Notes: generated from the letters alone by a model not told the origin. 64,000 nucleotides of DNA from BOG-932 sp965276835 (GCA_965276835.1 OZ255631.1:2356001-2420000); one strand, 5' to 3'; shown: positions 44,088-52,687, counted from the first letter of the stretch. Program-made: numbers and translations.

Positions 44088-44888
44088 TCAGCCGAAGTGA
44101 TAGGCTGAGACAGCCTTACCCCAGATGGTGCCGCTGTAAACATGATGGCCCGGATCGCCGGCGGCCGCGCCGACGGCCACCATCAGCGGCAGCAGATGCT
44201 CTTCTTCCGCATGGCAGATGCGGGCCGCCGGAGCCTGTTCCCAGTTGATGATGTCCCGCTCGCGCTCTTCGGGCGATTCCGCGCACAGCGTGTGGGTGAG
44301 CCACTGATCCCAGGCGACGGACGGCGCATTGACGCGCGGGTCGCCGAGCGCGCGCAGATTGTGGAAGCTGAGGCCGCTGCCGATGACCGCGATGTTCTCG
44401 TCGCGCAGCGGCGCCAGCGCCTTGCCCAGCTTTACGTGGAAAGCCGGATCCAAATTCTGCTGCAGCGATAGCTGAAGGATCGGTATATCCGCATCGGGGA
44501 ATGCAACCTTCAACGGCACGAAGATGCCATGGTCGTAATTGCGCGTGGTATCCTCGCCGCTCTCGATCCCGGCCTCGGCCAGCAATTCGCGCACTTTCCT
44601 GCCCAGCTCGTGGGCGACGGGCGCGGGATAGGTCAGCTGATAGGTGTGCGGCGGGAACCCGGAATAGTCGAACAGCAGGCCCGGCTTCGGCGTCATCAGC
44701 ACAGTCGGCTTCGCCATTTCCCAGTGGGCGGAAATGACCAGCAGCGCGTCGGGCTTGCCGGGCAGCAGCGACGGGACGCTCTTCAGATAAGCTTCCATCC
44801 CGACCCAGCGGGTCGGCTCATCGGGCGGTGGGGGCATAAAAAAGCAGGGGCCGCCGCCATGGGCAAAGTAGATCGAGGGCTGTTTCAT
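44088..44888 (-). CDS. LigB-type extradiol dioxygenase (4,5-DOPA dioxygenase-like)
   Basis: This 266-residue protein of the class III extradiol dioxygenase family has putative metal ligands His10 in FAHGGGP, His55 in ISAHWEMAK and His120 in NYDHGIFVPLK, with SGLSFHNLRALG also conserved. The family cleaves catechol-type rings next to a hydroxyl group using a single Fe or Zn. It is the bacterial counterpart of plant DODA. It is encoded before the aldolase gene in the opposite reading order of a possible ring-cleavage pathway (inference). Divergent from nothing close on the right, where the aldolase begins 60 bp upstream. Confidence 0.92.
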   Translation of the reverse strand: MKQPSIYFAHGGGPCFFMPPPPDEPTRWVGMEAYLKSVPSLLPGKPDALLVISAHWEMAKPTVLMTPKPGLLFDYSGFPPHTYQLTYPAPVAHELGRKVRELLAEAGIESGEDTTRNYDHGIFVPLKVAFPDADIPILQLSLQQNLDPAFHVKLGKALAPLRDENIAVIGSGLSFHNLRALGDPRVNAPSVAWDQWLTHTLCAESPEERERDIINWEQAPAARICHAEEEHLLPLMVAVGAAAGDPGHHVYSGTIWGKAVSAYHFG

Positions 44889-44948
44889 GCTGTCACCGAA
44901 TCCATGCGAAGCCCGCAGGATATGGGCGATGGCAGAAGGCGCCGCAAG

Positions 44949-45725
44949 CTATTGCGCGCACCGATCCTTGAGGATTTGCGCAAGATCCGCCTTGATCCGC
45001 CGCGTTTGGCCGGCGATGAAGCCCTGGTCGGTGCCGCAGACGAAAACCGTAATGCCCATCGCCAGCAGGTCGGGTATTTCGGCCGTGTCGCCGATATGAA
45101 TGCCGACGGCGCGGTTATGGCGGTTTCCCGCCTCCGCGGTCGCCTTCACCGCAGCGGCGACATCGGAATGTTTCTGGCTGTCGACGCCCAGCGACAGGGA
45201 CAGGTCCGCGCGCCCGATAAACAGGCAGTCGACCGCCTCCACGGCGGCAATTTCGTCCAGGTTGCCGATGGCTTGACGATCCTCGATCTGGCACCAGACG
45301 ATGCTGTCCGCGTCGGCCTGGGCGCGATAGGCGACAGGATCGAGCGTCCCGTAACCGCCGGCGCGGGTCGATGGCGAGAAACCGCGCTGGCCCGCGGCAT
45401 ATTTCGCGGCGTTCACCGAGGCCAGTGCGCGCTCAGCCGTATAGACATGCGGAACGACCACGCCCGCGGCCCCGAGATCTAGCGTCTGGCCGATGGGCAC
45501 GGCAGCCAGTTCCGGCGTGCGGACGAGGATGGGGATGCCTGCGGCGCGGCCGGCGAGAACCATCGTATCGAGTGTGCCGAGATCGAACGGCGCATGCTCC
45601 GCATCGACGACGGCAAAGTCCAAACCGTTGATTCCCAACACCTCGATCACGTGATGCGAGGCGGTTTTGACAAAGGTGCCGAGAACCGGATCGCGGTGCC
45701 GGATGCGCTGTCTAAGGCTGGTCAT
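44949..45725 (-). CDS. HpcH/HpaI-family aldolase
   Basis: This 258-residue class II aldolase starts MTSLRQRIRHRDPVLGTFVK at ATG 45725. The motifs are FAVVDAEHAPFDLGTLDTMV (metal-binding acidic region), GAAGVVVPHVYTAERA, RGFSPSTRAGGYG and CQIEDRQAIGNLDEIAAVEA with metal-binding Glu and Asp. Members split 4-hydroxy-2-oxo acids into pyruvate and an aldehyde in aromatic catabolism. It is upstream of the extradiol dioxygenase on the same strand (60 bp). Both may be induced by the adjacent IclR regulator. Confidence 0.93.
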   Translation of the reverse strand: MTSLRQRIRHRDPVLGTFVKTASHHVIEVLGINGLDFAVVDAEHAPFDLGTLDTMVLAGRAAGIPILVRTPELAAVPIGQTLDLGAAGVVVPHVYTAERALASVNAAKYAAGQRGFSPSTRAGGYGTLDPVAYRAQADADSIVWCQIEDRQAIGNLDEIAAVEAVDCLFIGRADLSLSLGVDSQKHSDVAAAVKATAEAGNRHNRAVGIHIGDTAEIPDLLAMGITVFVCGTDQGFIAGQTRRIKADLAQILKDRCAQ

Positions 45726-45860
45726 AGGCCGAAGTCTAGACCGCGTTTCCCATCCTTGTCGACGCATCAAAAAGGCAAGTTCCCGTGCATGTTTCCCCAA
45801 GTTTCGGCGGCACTTGCGGCTTTACTAAGTACGCTTCAAATGACAGTTTAATCAACCACT

Positions 45861-45886
45861 GGAACATTGTTCCGTTGATCGGAACA
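45861..45886. promoter_or_regulatory. Triple half-site inverted repeat (candidate IclR operator)
   Basis: GGAACA-T-TGTTCC (45861-45873) and TGTTCCG-TTGAT-CGGAACA (45868-45886) overlap and share the central TGTTCC. The result is three half-sites GGAACA in inverted order within 26 bp, 13 bp before the IclR start codon. Such arrays are typical for autoregulated IclR-type proteins that bind several half-sites. It lies in the divergent gap between the aldolase and the IclR gene, so it could control both. Confidence 0.65.
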
Positions 45887-45898
45887 CATGGAGAGACT

Positions 45899-46708
45899 TT
45901 GACCGTTCTCGAATCTATCGCCCTTCGGCCTCACAACCACGACGACGGGAGCCTGGCGTCGGTCGACCTGGTGCTGAGCCTGATCGAGTTGCTGGCCCAT
46001 TCCGGCCGCAGCTGGGGCGTGACCGACCTGGCGCGCGAGATGGGCCTGTCCAAGGCGCGGGCGCATCGGCATCTCCGCGCCCTGGTCCAGCACGGATATG
46101 TCGTGCAGGACCGCGATTCGGAGCGTTACGAGATCGGCATCAAGGTTCTGACCCTGGGTGAGGCGGTGCGCCACCGTTTCGACATCCTCAGCGTGGCGCG
46201 GCCGGAAATGGCGTGCTTGCGCGACGAGACCGGGCAAACGGTCTCTGTGTCCACGCTGATCGAGAACGCCGTCACCGTGCTGGAATTGCTGCCCGGCCGC
46301 ACGCTCATCGAGTTCAACACGCGGCCCGGCTCGACCCTGGATTTCCATGCCTCGGCCCACGGGCTGGTGGCGCTCGCCTTCGGACCGGAGGACTTGCTGG
46401 AGCGTGTGCTGGCTCAGCCGCTGAAGCCTTATACGCCGCTGACTTTGACCGACCCGGCGGCGGTCCTGGCCGAGGTCGAGAAGGTCCGGCGGCAGCGCTG
46501 GGCCACGGCGGCGGACCGGCTGATGGTCGGGGTCAATGCGCTCGCCGCTCCGATCTTCGATTACCGCAACGAATGGCGCGGCACGATCGCCATCGTCGGA
46601 TCGACCCAATATATCGCCGGGGACCCCTCCCCCCGGCAATTGTCGCAAGTGGTCGGCGCCGCGGCGGAAGCCTCGCGCCGGCTTGGATGGAGAATGAGCC
46701 CGACATGA
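45899..46708 (+). CDS. IclR-family transcriptional regulator
   Basis: From TTG 45899 (GGAGAG before it) this is 269 residues. A winged HTH (about 20-75: SVDLVLSLIELLAHSGRSWG, LAREMGLSKARAHRHLRALV) is followed by the IclR effector domain (about 90-260: RPEMACLRDETGQTVSVSTL, HASAHGLVALAF). IclR proteins repress or activate catabolic operons in response to small acids. The upstream frame to 45785 is not protein-like. Its TGA overlaps the ATG of the hydantoinase A gene (ATGA), so it is part of that operon. Confidence 0.9.
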   Translation: MTVLESIALRPHNHDDGSLASVDLVLSLIELLAHSGRSWGVTDLAREMGLSKARAHRHLRALVQHGYVVQDRDSERYEIGIKVLTLGEAVRHRFDILSVARPEMACLRDETGQTVSVSTLIENAVTVLELLPGRTLIEFNTRPGSTLDFHASAHGLVALAFGPEDLLERVLAQPLKPYTPLTLTDPAAVLAEVEKVRRQRWATAADRLMVGVNALAAPIFDYRNEWRGTIAIVGSTQYIAGDPSPRQLSQVVGAAAEASRRLGWRMSPT

Positions 46709-48771
46709 CTTACTCGCTTGCCGTCGATATCGGCGGAACCTTTACCGATATCGTCCTGCGCGCCGAAGACGGCACGCTGACCACCGACAAGACGCTGACC
46801 ACCCATCACGATTTGCTGGAGGGATTCTTCGGCGGCGTGGACCAGGTTCTAGCCAAGGCCGGGCTGACCTCGAAAGATATCGACGGCGTTGTCGTGCACG
46901 CCACCACGGTCGTCACCAACGCGCTGATCGAGCGCAAGGGCCCGCCCACCGCCTTGATCACCACCAGGGGCTTCGGCGACGTGCTGTCGATCCGCCATGA
47001 GCATCGTTATGAAATGTACGACCCGCAGATCGAATTCGCCGATCCGCTGATCCCGGCCGAACTGACTTTCGAGATCGACGAGCGGTCGCTGGCCGACGGC
47101 ACGATCCAGAAGGGCATCGACGAGGCCGAGATCGAGGCGCTGGCCAAGGCGATGCGCGACAAGGGCGTTGTATCCGCCGCCATCTGCCTGATCAACGGCT
47201 TTCGCAACCCGGCCAACGAGCAGGCGGTGGCCGCCATTCTGCGCCGGGCCGCGCCGAAGCTCTATCTTTCGCTGTCGTCGGCCGTCGCGCCGCAGATCCG
47301 CGAATATCCGCGCACATCGACCACCGCGATCAACGCCTTCACCGCGCCGATCACAGAGCCGTACCTACACGCGCTGACCGTCCGGCTGGCCGAGCGCGGG
47401 GTGAAGAACAAGCCGCTGATCATGCTGTCGTCCGGCGGCGTCATCGGGGCGGAGATCGCCGGCCGCAACCCGGTCCGCATGATCGAGAGCGGCCCCGCCG
47501 CCGGTGCGCTGGCCGCCAGCTTCTACGCGCAGCGCCTGGGCCTGGACCGGCTGATGTCGTTCGACATGGGGGGCACCACCGCCAAGGCCTGCCTGATCGA
47601 AGGACGCAAGCCGCTGATCAGCAGCAGTTTCGAGGTCGACCGCATCTATCGCTTCTGCGAGGGCAGCGGCATGCCGCTGACCATCCCCTCCATCGACATG
47701 ATCGAGATCGGCGCCGGCGGTGGCAGCATCGCCAGCATGGACAATCTGGGCCTGCTGAAAGTCGGCCCGCAGAGCGCCGGATCGCAGCCCGGCCCGGCCT
47801 GTTACGGCCAGGGCGGCACGCAGCCGACCGTCACCGACGCCGACCTCGCGCTGGGCCTGCTGGACGGCGACAATTTCCTGGGCGGCGACATGAAGCTGGA
47901 CAAGGCCGCGTCGGAGAAAGCCATCGCCGCGCTAGGCGAGAAACTCGGCACCGACATGCCGACCACCGCGCGCGGCATCTTCCGCATCGTCGCGGAGACC
48001 ATGGCCGCCGCCGCCCGCACCCATGCGACGGATCGCGGCGTCGATTATCGCGGCATGCCGCTGCTGGCCTTCGGCGGCGCCGGCCCGGTCCATGCCTCTG
48101 CCGTCGGCGCGCTGCTGCAATCCACGGCGGTGATCTTCCCGCCCAATGCATCGGTGCTGTCGGCCTTCGGCACGCTGGTCACCTCTGTCCGCTTCGACTT
48201 GGTGCGCAGCGCGCCGGGCAAGCTGGACGAGTTGGACTGGGAGATCGTCGACAAGGTTCTGACCGAGATGACCGACGAAGGCCTGTCGGCGCTGGCCGAG
48301 GCCGGATGCCCGGCCGACACCGTGACCATGATCTTCGGCGCGGATTTGCGCTATTTCGGGCAGCAGAACGAGGTGTCGATCGTGCTGGACCACGACCCGC
48401 GCATCGGCGACGACGTGGAAATGGTGCGCGGCACGTTCGAGGCCGCCTATTATGCGCAATACGGCATCAACCCCAGCCACGTGCCGATCGAGATCGTGTC
48501 CTGGCGCCTGACCGCCAGCGGCCCGGATGTGGGCGCGGAAACGGTGGACAAGCTGCCTGGCGAATGGGGCAAGCCCAAGTCGCACCGGCCTGTGCTGCTG
48601 TGGCCCGATGCCGGCCCGGTTCCGGTCTATGACCGCAACACGCTGGCGGCGGGGCAAAAGATCGCCGGACCGGCGATCGTCGAGGAGCGCGAGACGACGA
48701 TCGTCATCTTGCCGGAATGGGACGCCACGATCGACAAGATCGGCTGCGTCGTGTCGGAACGGAGGGCCTGA
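46705..48771 (+). CDS. hyuA: Hydantoinase/oxoprolinase subunit A
   Basis: This 688-residue ATP-dependent hydrolase subunit starts MTYSLAVDIGGTFTDIVLRA, the ASKHA-type phosphate-binding start of the HyuA/OplA family. It contains VVHATTVVTNALIERKGPPT, RMIESGPAAGALAASFYAQR, SFDMGGTTAKACLIEG, IEIGAGGGSIASMDNLG and RGVDYRGMPLLAFGGAGPVH, all conserved. With HyuB it opens lactam rings such as 5-oxoproline, hydantoins or N-methylhydantoin at the cost of ATP; acetone carboxylase is a relative. The substrate cannot be fixed. It is coupled to the IclR gene upstream and the B subunit downstream. Confidence 0.95.
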   Translation: MTYSLAVDIGGTFTDIVLRAEDGTLTTDKTLTTHHDLLEGFFGGVDQVLAKAGLTSKDIDGVVVHATTVVTNALIERKGPPTALITTRGFGDVLSIRHEHRYEMYDPQIEFADPLIPAELTFEIDERSLADGTIQKGIDEAEIEALAKAMRDKGVVSAAICLINGFRNPANEQAVAAILRRAAPKLYLSLSSAVAPQIREYPRTSTTAINAFTAPITEPYLHALTVRLAERGVKNKPLIMLSSGGVIGAEIAGRNPVRMIESGPAAGALAASFYAQRLGLDRLMSFDMGGTTAKACLIEGRKPLISSSFEVDRIYRFCEGSGMPLTIPSIDMIEIGAGGGSIASMDNLGLLKVGPQSAGSQPGPACYGQGGTQPTVTDADLALGLLDGDNFLGGDMKLDKAASEKAIAALGEKLGTDMPTTARGIFRIVAETMAAAARTHATDRGVDYRGMPLLAFGGAGPVHASAVGALLQSTAVIFPPNASVLSAFGTLVTSVRFDLVRSAPGKLDELDWEIVDKVLTEMTDEGLSALAEAGCPADTVTMIFGADLRYFGQQNEVSIVLDHDPRIGDDVEMVRGTFEAAYYAQYGINPSHVPIEIVSWRLTASGPDVGAETVDKLPGEWGKPKSHRPVLLWPDAGPVPVYDRNTLAAGQKIAGPAIVEERETTIVILPEWDATIDKIGCVVSERRA

Positions 48772-48773
48772 TC

Positions 48774-50345
48774 ATGGCATTTGACGGTATCGAACTCGAA
48801 ATCCTCTGGTCGAACCTGATCTCGATCGTCAGCGAGCAGGCCAAGGCGCTGCAGCGCATCGCCTTCAGCCCCATCGTGCGTGAGGCGGGCGACCTGGCGT
48901 CCGGCCTGTTCGACGCGCGCGGCCGCATGGTGGCACAGGCCAACACCGGCACGCCGGGCCACATCAACTCCCTGGCCTCCGCCGGGCTGACCCTGGCCGG
49001 GCTGTTCAAGGACAAGCTCGTCCCCGGCGACGTGGTGATCACCAACGACCCGTGGATGTCGGCGGGCCATTTCTTCGACATCACCGTGTTCTGCCCGATC
49101 CATTGGGGCGAGCGGCTGATCGGCTATGTCGGGTCGACCATCCACCACACCGATATCGGCGGCTACGGCATCGGCGCCGGCGCGCGCGACGTGCACGAGG
49201 AAGGCTTATGGATTCCGCCGTCCAAGCTTTATGAGGCGGGCAAGCCGAACGAGCTGCTGCACGACATCATCCGCCACAATGTCCGCACACCCGACCATGT
49301 GTTCGGCGACCTGGCGGCGCAGGTTTCCAGCGGCCGTGCCGGCGCGGAACGGCTGATTGCCTTGTGTGAGCGCGAAGGCATCCCGGACATCGAGGAATTG
49401 TCCAACGAGATCATCGCCCGGTCGGAAAAGGCGACACGCGACGCGATCCGCAAGCTGCCGGCCGGGACATGGCACGGCGAAAGCCAGTTCGACGTGCCGG
49501 GCGGCACGGTCATCACGCTGAAATCCGCCGTAACGGTGGACAATGTGGCCGGCGACATCACCATCGATTTCACCGGCAGTTCGGGCGCCGCGCCGATCGG
49601 CATCAACGTGGTGATGAACTACACCCACGCCTATTCCACCTTCGCGATCCGCAGTTGCCTGAATCCGGAGCTGCCGAACAATCACGGCTCCCTGTCGCCG
49701 ATCAAGGTGACTGCGCCGGAGGGCTGCATCGTCAACGCCGCCTATCCCTCGCCGCTGAACGCGCGGCATGTGGTGGGCATGTTCGTGCCGATGCCGATCC
49801 TGAAGGCGCTGCACCAGATCATCCCCGACCGGGTTCTGGCCGAGGGTTCGGGCGCGGTGTGGACGGTGCAGATCCAAGGCAAGCGCGCCAGCGGCGACGC
49901 CTTCACCTCATCCATGTTCAATTATTCCGGGGGCATGGGCGCGCGGAAAACCAAATCGGGGCCGAGCGCCACCTGTTACCCCACCGGGGTCGCGGCGGTG
50001 CCGGTCGAGGTTCTGGAGGCGGCGATGCCCATCGTCTTTGACAAACGGGCGCTGCGCCGTGGATCGGGCGGCAAGGGCCGCACCCAGGGCGGCGACGGCC
50101 AGGTGATCGAATTCCACATGAACACCGACAAGCCGTGGCTGCTGAACGCGGTGCCGAGCCGCCTGGACGCCGGCCCCGAAGGCCTGGACGGCGGCGACCC
50201 GGGTGCCGCGGGCAAGTTCACGGTGAATGGCAAGCCGGTGAACGAGGCCAAGAAGATCACCATGGAACCGGGCGATGTGGTCCGGTTAGAAACCCCCGGC
50301 GGCGGCGGCTTCGGCGCGCTGGATGGTTTGGTCGCGGCTGAGTGA
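48774..50345 (+). CDS. hyuB: Hydantoinase/oxoprolinase subunit B
   Basis: This 523-residue partner starts MAFDGIELEILWSNLISIVS, two bases after the HyuA stop (GGAGGG RBS). Family strings include RIAFSPIVREAGDLASGLFD, QANTGTPGHINSLASAG, DVVITNDPWMSAGHFFDITV and the C-terminal GGKGRTQGGDGQVIEF. It forms a complex with HyuA in the cytosol. Full length compared with the 500-600 residues of homologues. An inverted-repeat element lies just downstream. Confidence 0.95.
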   Translation: MAFDGIELEILWSNLISIVSEQAKALQRIAFSPIVREAGDLASGLFDARGRMVAQANTGTPGHINSLASAGLTLAGLFKDKLVPGDVVITNDPWMSAGHFFDITVFCPIHWGERLIGYVGSTIHHTDIGGYGIGAGARDVHEEGLWIPPSKLYEAGKPNELLHDIIRHNVRTPDHVFGDLAAQVSSGRAGAERLIALCEREGIPDIEELSNEIIARSEKATRDAIRKLPAGTWHGESQFDVPGGTVITLKSAVTVDNVAGDITIDFTGSSGAAPIGINVVMNYTHAYSTFAIRSCLNPELPNNHGSLSPIKVTAPEGCIVNAAYPSPLNARHVVGMFVPMPILKALHQIIPDRVLAEGSGAVWTVQIQGKRASGDAFTSSMFNYSGGMGARKTKSGPSATCYPTGVAAVPVEVLEAAMPIVFDKRALRRGSGGKGRTQGGDGQVIEFHMNTDKPWLLNAVPSRLDAGPEGLDGGDPGAAGKFTVNGKPVNEAKKITMEPGDVVRLETPGGGGFGALDGLVAAE

Positions 50346-50362
50346 TGAGGAAAAGGAGTTTT

Positions 50363-50511
50363 CAACGCCAAGGGCGCCAAAAGAACCCGGATTTAAATCT
50401 GCGTTAATCTGCGCCCATCTATGGAAAAAGATTCTTATCCACAGATGGACACAGATAAACACAGACGCCTGAATATGATTGGTTTCTTGGCGCCTTTGCG
50501 TCTTGGCGTTT
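50363..50511. repeat. Dispersed terminal-inverted-repeat element, copy C
   Basis: The left end CAACGCCAAGGGCGCCAAAA is matched on the right by GGCGCCTTTGCGTCTTGGCG-TT in inverted orientation (less perfect than copies A and B). The interior includes GATTCTTATCCACAGATGGA and CACAGATAAACACAGACGCC, which match copy B. It lies 18 bp after the hyuB stop and before the cupin gene. Confidence 0.8.
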
Positions 50512-50560
50512 AAAAACACGGCCAGCCGAGAGCGCGATTTAGACAATAAGGGAAGACGAC

Positions 50561-50896
50561 ATGAACCTGCATTCGATCGACTGGAACGCGGTGCCGTGGG
50601 AGCGGGTGCGTGAGGGGGTGGAGCGGAAGGCGTTTTCCGGAGAGGGCGCGACTGTGGCGCTGAACCGGTTGCAGCCGGGGCATGAGCCGCGTCCGCACAG
50701 CCATCCGAACGAGCAGATTGCCTATGTGATCAGCGGCACCATCGATTTCCATATCGGCGACGAGGTGGTGCGCGTCAGCGGCGGCGGGCTGCTGGTCATT
50801 CCGCCCAACGCCAACCATTGGGGCGTCGTCGTCGGCGACGAACCCGTCCTCAATCTCGACGTGTTCACGCCCAAGCGCAGCGAATACGCGTCCTAG
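50561..50896 (+). CDS. Cupin-domain protein
   Basis: This 111-residue single-domain cupin has metal-binding motif PHSHPNEQIAYVISGTIDFH (two His of motif 1 plus Glu) and a second half GGLLVIPPNANHWGVV with the third His in motif 2. Such small cupins bind metal and act as isomerases, dioxygenases or binding proteins. RBS and start at ATG 50561 are plausible. Placed after hyuB and before a VOC gene, so it may assist the same pathway. Confidence 0.88.
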   Translation: MNLHSIDWNAVPWERVREGVERKAFSGEGATVALNRLQPGHEPRPHSHPNEQIAYVISGTIDFHIGDEVVRVSGGGLLVIPPNANHWGVVVGDEPVLNLDVFTPKRSEYAS

Positions 50897-50917
50897 TCGT
50901 CATTGCGCGCCCTACCC

Positions 50918-51012
50918 GTCATTGCGAGCGGAGCGAAGCAATCCAGGGCCACGCGCCCAACACCATCCGGGTGGCCCTGGATTGCCGCGTCGCTACGCTC
51001 CTCGCAATGACG
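50918..51012. repeat. Long extragenic palindrome (CGTCATTGCGAGCG-type)
   Basis: The left arm CGTCATTGCGAGCGGAGCG-AAGCAATCCAGGGCCA and the right arm TGGCCCTGGATTGC...CGCAATGACG mirror each other over 95 bp. This sequence type is very common between genes in alphaproteobacteria and folds into a long hairpin. It lies between the cupin and VOC genes. Confidence 0.85.
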
Positions 51013-51079
51013 GTTAAGGGAGCGGACCTCTAACCAGTCACTCTCACCAACCCCAACGACACGAACCCAAGGAGGAATC

Positions 51080-51571
51080 ATGAGCCAACCCAATACCCTG
51101 ATTTTCGTCGACCTGGCATCGGACGACCCGGCGGCGGCCGGCAAGTTTTATGAGGAGGTGTTCGGCTGGCGCAATGACGAGCGGCCGTTCGGCATCTATC
51201 ACCGCATGGTCCCGGGCGGTCAGTTCCCGAACCCGGACGGCAGCGACAGCCAGATCGGCAACCTGCATCTGGGCATCTTCAAGGCCGAAAACGCCCGCCC
51301 GCACCCGAACCCCGCCGGCGTCGAGCCGCGCAGCCTGAGCCAAGCCGGCCGCAAGCCCCGCATCTGGATCCTGATCGGCGACGGCGTGGATTATAACGAC
51401 CTGCTGAAACGCGCCACCGACCGCGGCGCCACGCTGTTGTGGAAAGAGCATTACTGGAAAGAATTCAACGGCTACAACCACGCCTTCGAAGACCCCTGGG
51501 GCAACGAGATCATCTTGTGGGGCAAGGCAGGACCGGAGCCGAAGATTCCGGAAGGCTGGACACGGGAATAG
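51080..51571 (+). CDS. VOC-family protein
   Basis: This 163-residue protein has the VOC topology: LIFVDLASDDPAAAGKFYEE (first module), WRNDERPFGIYHRMVPGGQF, RATDRGATLLWKEHYWKEFN and HAFEDPWGNEIILWGKAG (second module with DPWGN). AAGGAGGAATC is a near-perfect RBS. The substrate is unknown; related proteins in catabolic clusters handle lactones or ring-cleavage products. A terminator follows. Confidence 0.85.
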   Translation: MSQPNTLIFVDLASDDPAAAGKFYEEVFGWRNDERPFGIYHRMVPGGQFPNPDGSDSQIGNLHLGIFKAENARPHPNPAGVEPRSLSQAGRKPRIWILIGDGVDYNDLLKRATDRGATLLWKEHYWKEFNGYNHAFEDPWGNEIILWGKAGPEPKIPEGWTRE

Positions 51572-51595
51572 TCTTTCCGGTTTGAGTTAAGAGAG

Positions 51596-51628
51596 CCGGC
51601 GCTGCGGGGACGTGGCGCCGGTTTTTTT
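51596..51628 (+). terminator. Rho-independent terminator after VOC gene
   Basis: CCGGCGC (51596-51602), a 12-base loop, GCGCCGG (51615-51621) and then TTTTTTT. It ends the hydantoinase-linked gene set and marks the left boundary of the less GC-rich island. Confidence 0.8.
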
Positions 51629-52039
51629 ACAAGTTGGCTTGGAGCAAATCCTCAGCGGAACAATGCGCGCCAAAGCATGACCGCATCGGTTTTATGCCGT
51701 GATATACCTCTTATATTCTATTAATGTTCTTAACATACACGCCTTATCGGACTAGAATTGGTCTTGGTATCGGTGATCACGTGCTTACCGGACCGAGCTC
51801 ACATAAATCAGGCAGCGATACCCGAGCCCGCTTAGGCTTCAGGGGTACGGCCGTCTTCTGTTAGGAGGCGATCTCTGACTCCATACAATTCATCCAATCG
51901 CGGCATCGACGGAGATTCCCATAACTGCCTACGCGACTCTGCCCAAGCAATTCATGCTCACGCGGTCGCGCTGGGCGCCCGGTGCAATCAAGGCTTCGGT
52001 TCTCCAAGGCCACCCCGTGGAAACGCGCCATTTATCGGC
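51629..52039. other. Low-GC leader of the accessory island with possible 40-residue ORF
   Basis: A low-GC stretch (51710-51760: TATACCTCTTATATTCTATT) precedes an AGGAGG at 51854-51859. At 51921 a frame opens with ATA ACT (GGAG six bases before it) and reads MTAYATLPKQFMLTRSRWAP-GAIKASVLQGHPVETRHLSA to TGA 52041-52043. The TGA overlaps the ATG of the next gene. If real, it starts at a rare ATA or at the internal ATG 51954 (29 residues). Protein-like composition and the ATGA overlap argue for it, the missing normal start against it. Confidence 0.35.
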
Positions 52040-52687
52040 ATGATACAACGTCTCGATATCGTCGAAGCCGAGTTGCACGCCCTGTTGGCGCGACAACTAT
52101 CGAAAGTCGAGCAAGAACGCGCTCGTGCAAAGCTTCGCTATGGATTGTTTGAAAAGGCAGGGTACAGCCCTAACGAACCAAGGGATGCTCGCGGCCGCTG
52201 GACTGCCACCGGGGCCGAAGCATCAAACCAAAGTCGTTGGCCTCTCAGCGACCAGACATCCGGCGCCTTCGAATCGGCAGTTTACCGGCCTGAGATAGAT
52301 AAGCCGATACTAACAGCTGCGGCAGGAGCCGAGGATGACGAGCGGGAAGAAACCGCTGAGGAAGCTTCCGATCCGACTGCGGAACTCCGCACTGAACTCT
52401 TTGGCTGGGCCTATCGTGAACTGAAGACTGTCGATCCCGACAATCCAGAATTGGTGATGCTCACCTCTGATTCCTGGGTACCAAGTTGGGAAAATGTCCA
52501 GAGTCTCAGTAACACCCTCGAAGCAGCCAAATTAAGGGGGAAAATTCGTGCATATCGGCGCATATCTCCGACGCAATATCGTTTACATCCCAACTCTAAA
52601 GCAAATTCCTGGCAGCTATTCTCACGAAACCGAGCCCGTTCAAATCGTGCCGGCATCCGACGCGATTGCGGTTGCCGAGGCGTTTAA
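52040..52687 (+). CDS. PRDARGRWT-motif protein, possible polymorphic-toxin-type module
   Basis: This 215-residue frame starts MIQRLDIVEAELHALLARQL, an amphipathic coiled segment. LFEKAGYSPNEPRDARGRWT follows at about 45-64, a linker motif seen in phage and polymorphic-toxin-like proteins, where it precedes a variable C-terminal domain. Then come an acidic stretch (GAEDDEREETAEEASDPTAE) and a possible domain with ELFGWAYRELKTVDPDNPEL. The last about 45 residues overlap the next gene in another frame and look like shadow translation, so a frameshift may have displaced the true C terminus. No signal peptide. Function inferred only from the motif. Confidence 0.5.
   Translation: MIQRLDIVEAELHALLARQLSKVEQERARAKLRYGLFEKAGYSPNEPRDARGRWTATGAEASNQSRWPLSDQTSGAFESAVYRPEIDKPILTAAAGAEDDEREETAEEASDPTAELRTELFGWAYRELKTVDPDNPELVMLTSDSWVPSWENVQSLSNTLEAAKLRGKIRAYRRISPTQYRLHPNSKANSWQLFSRNRARSNRAGIRRDCGCRGV

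Noticed and set aside
46213..46704. Open frame extending HyuA upstream to 46213
   Set aside because: It overlaps the IclR gene in another frame. HyuA homologues start at MTYSLAVDIGGTF.
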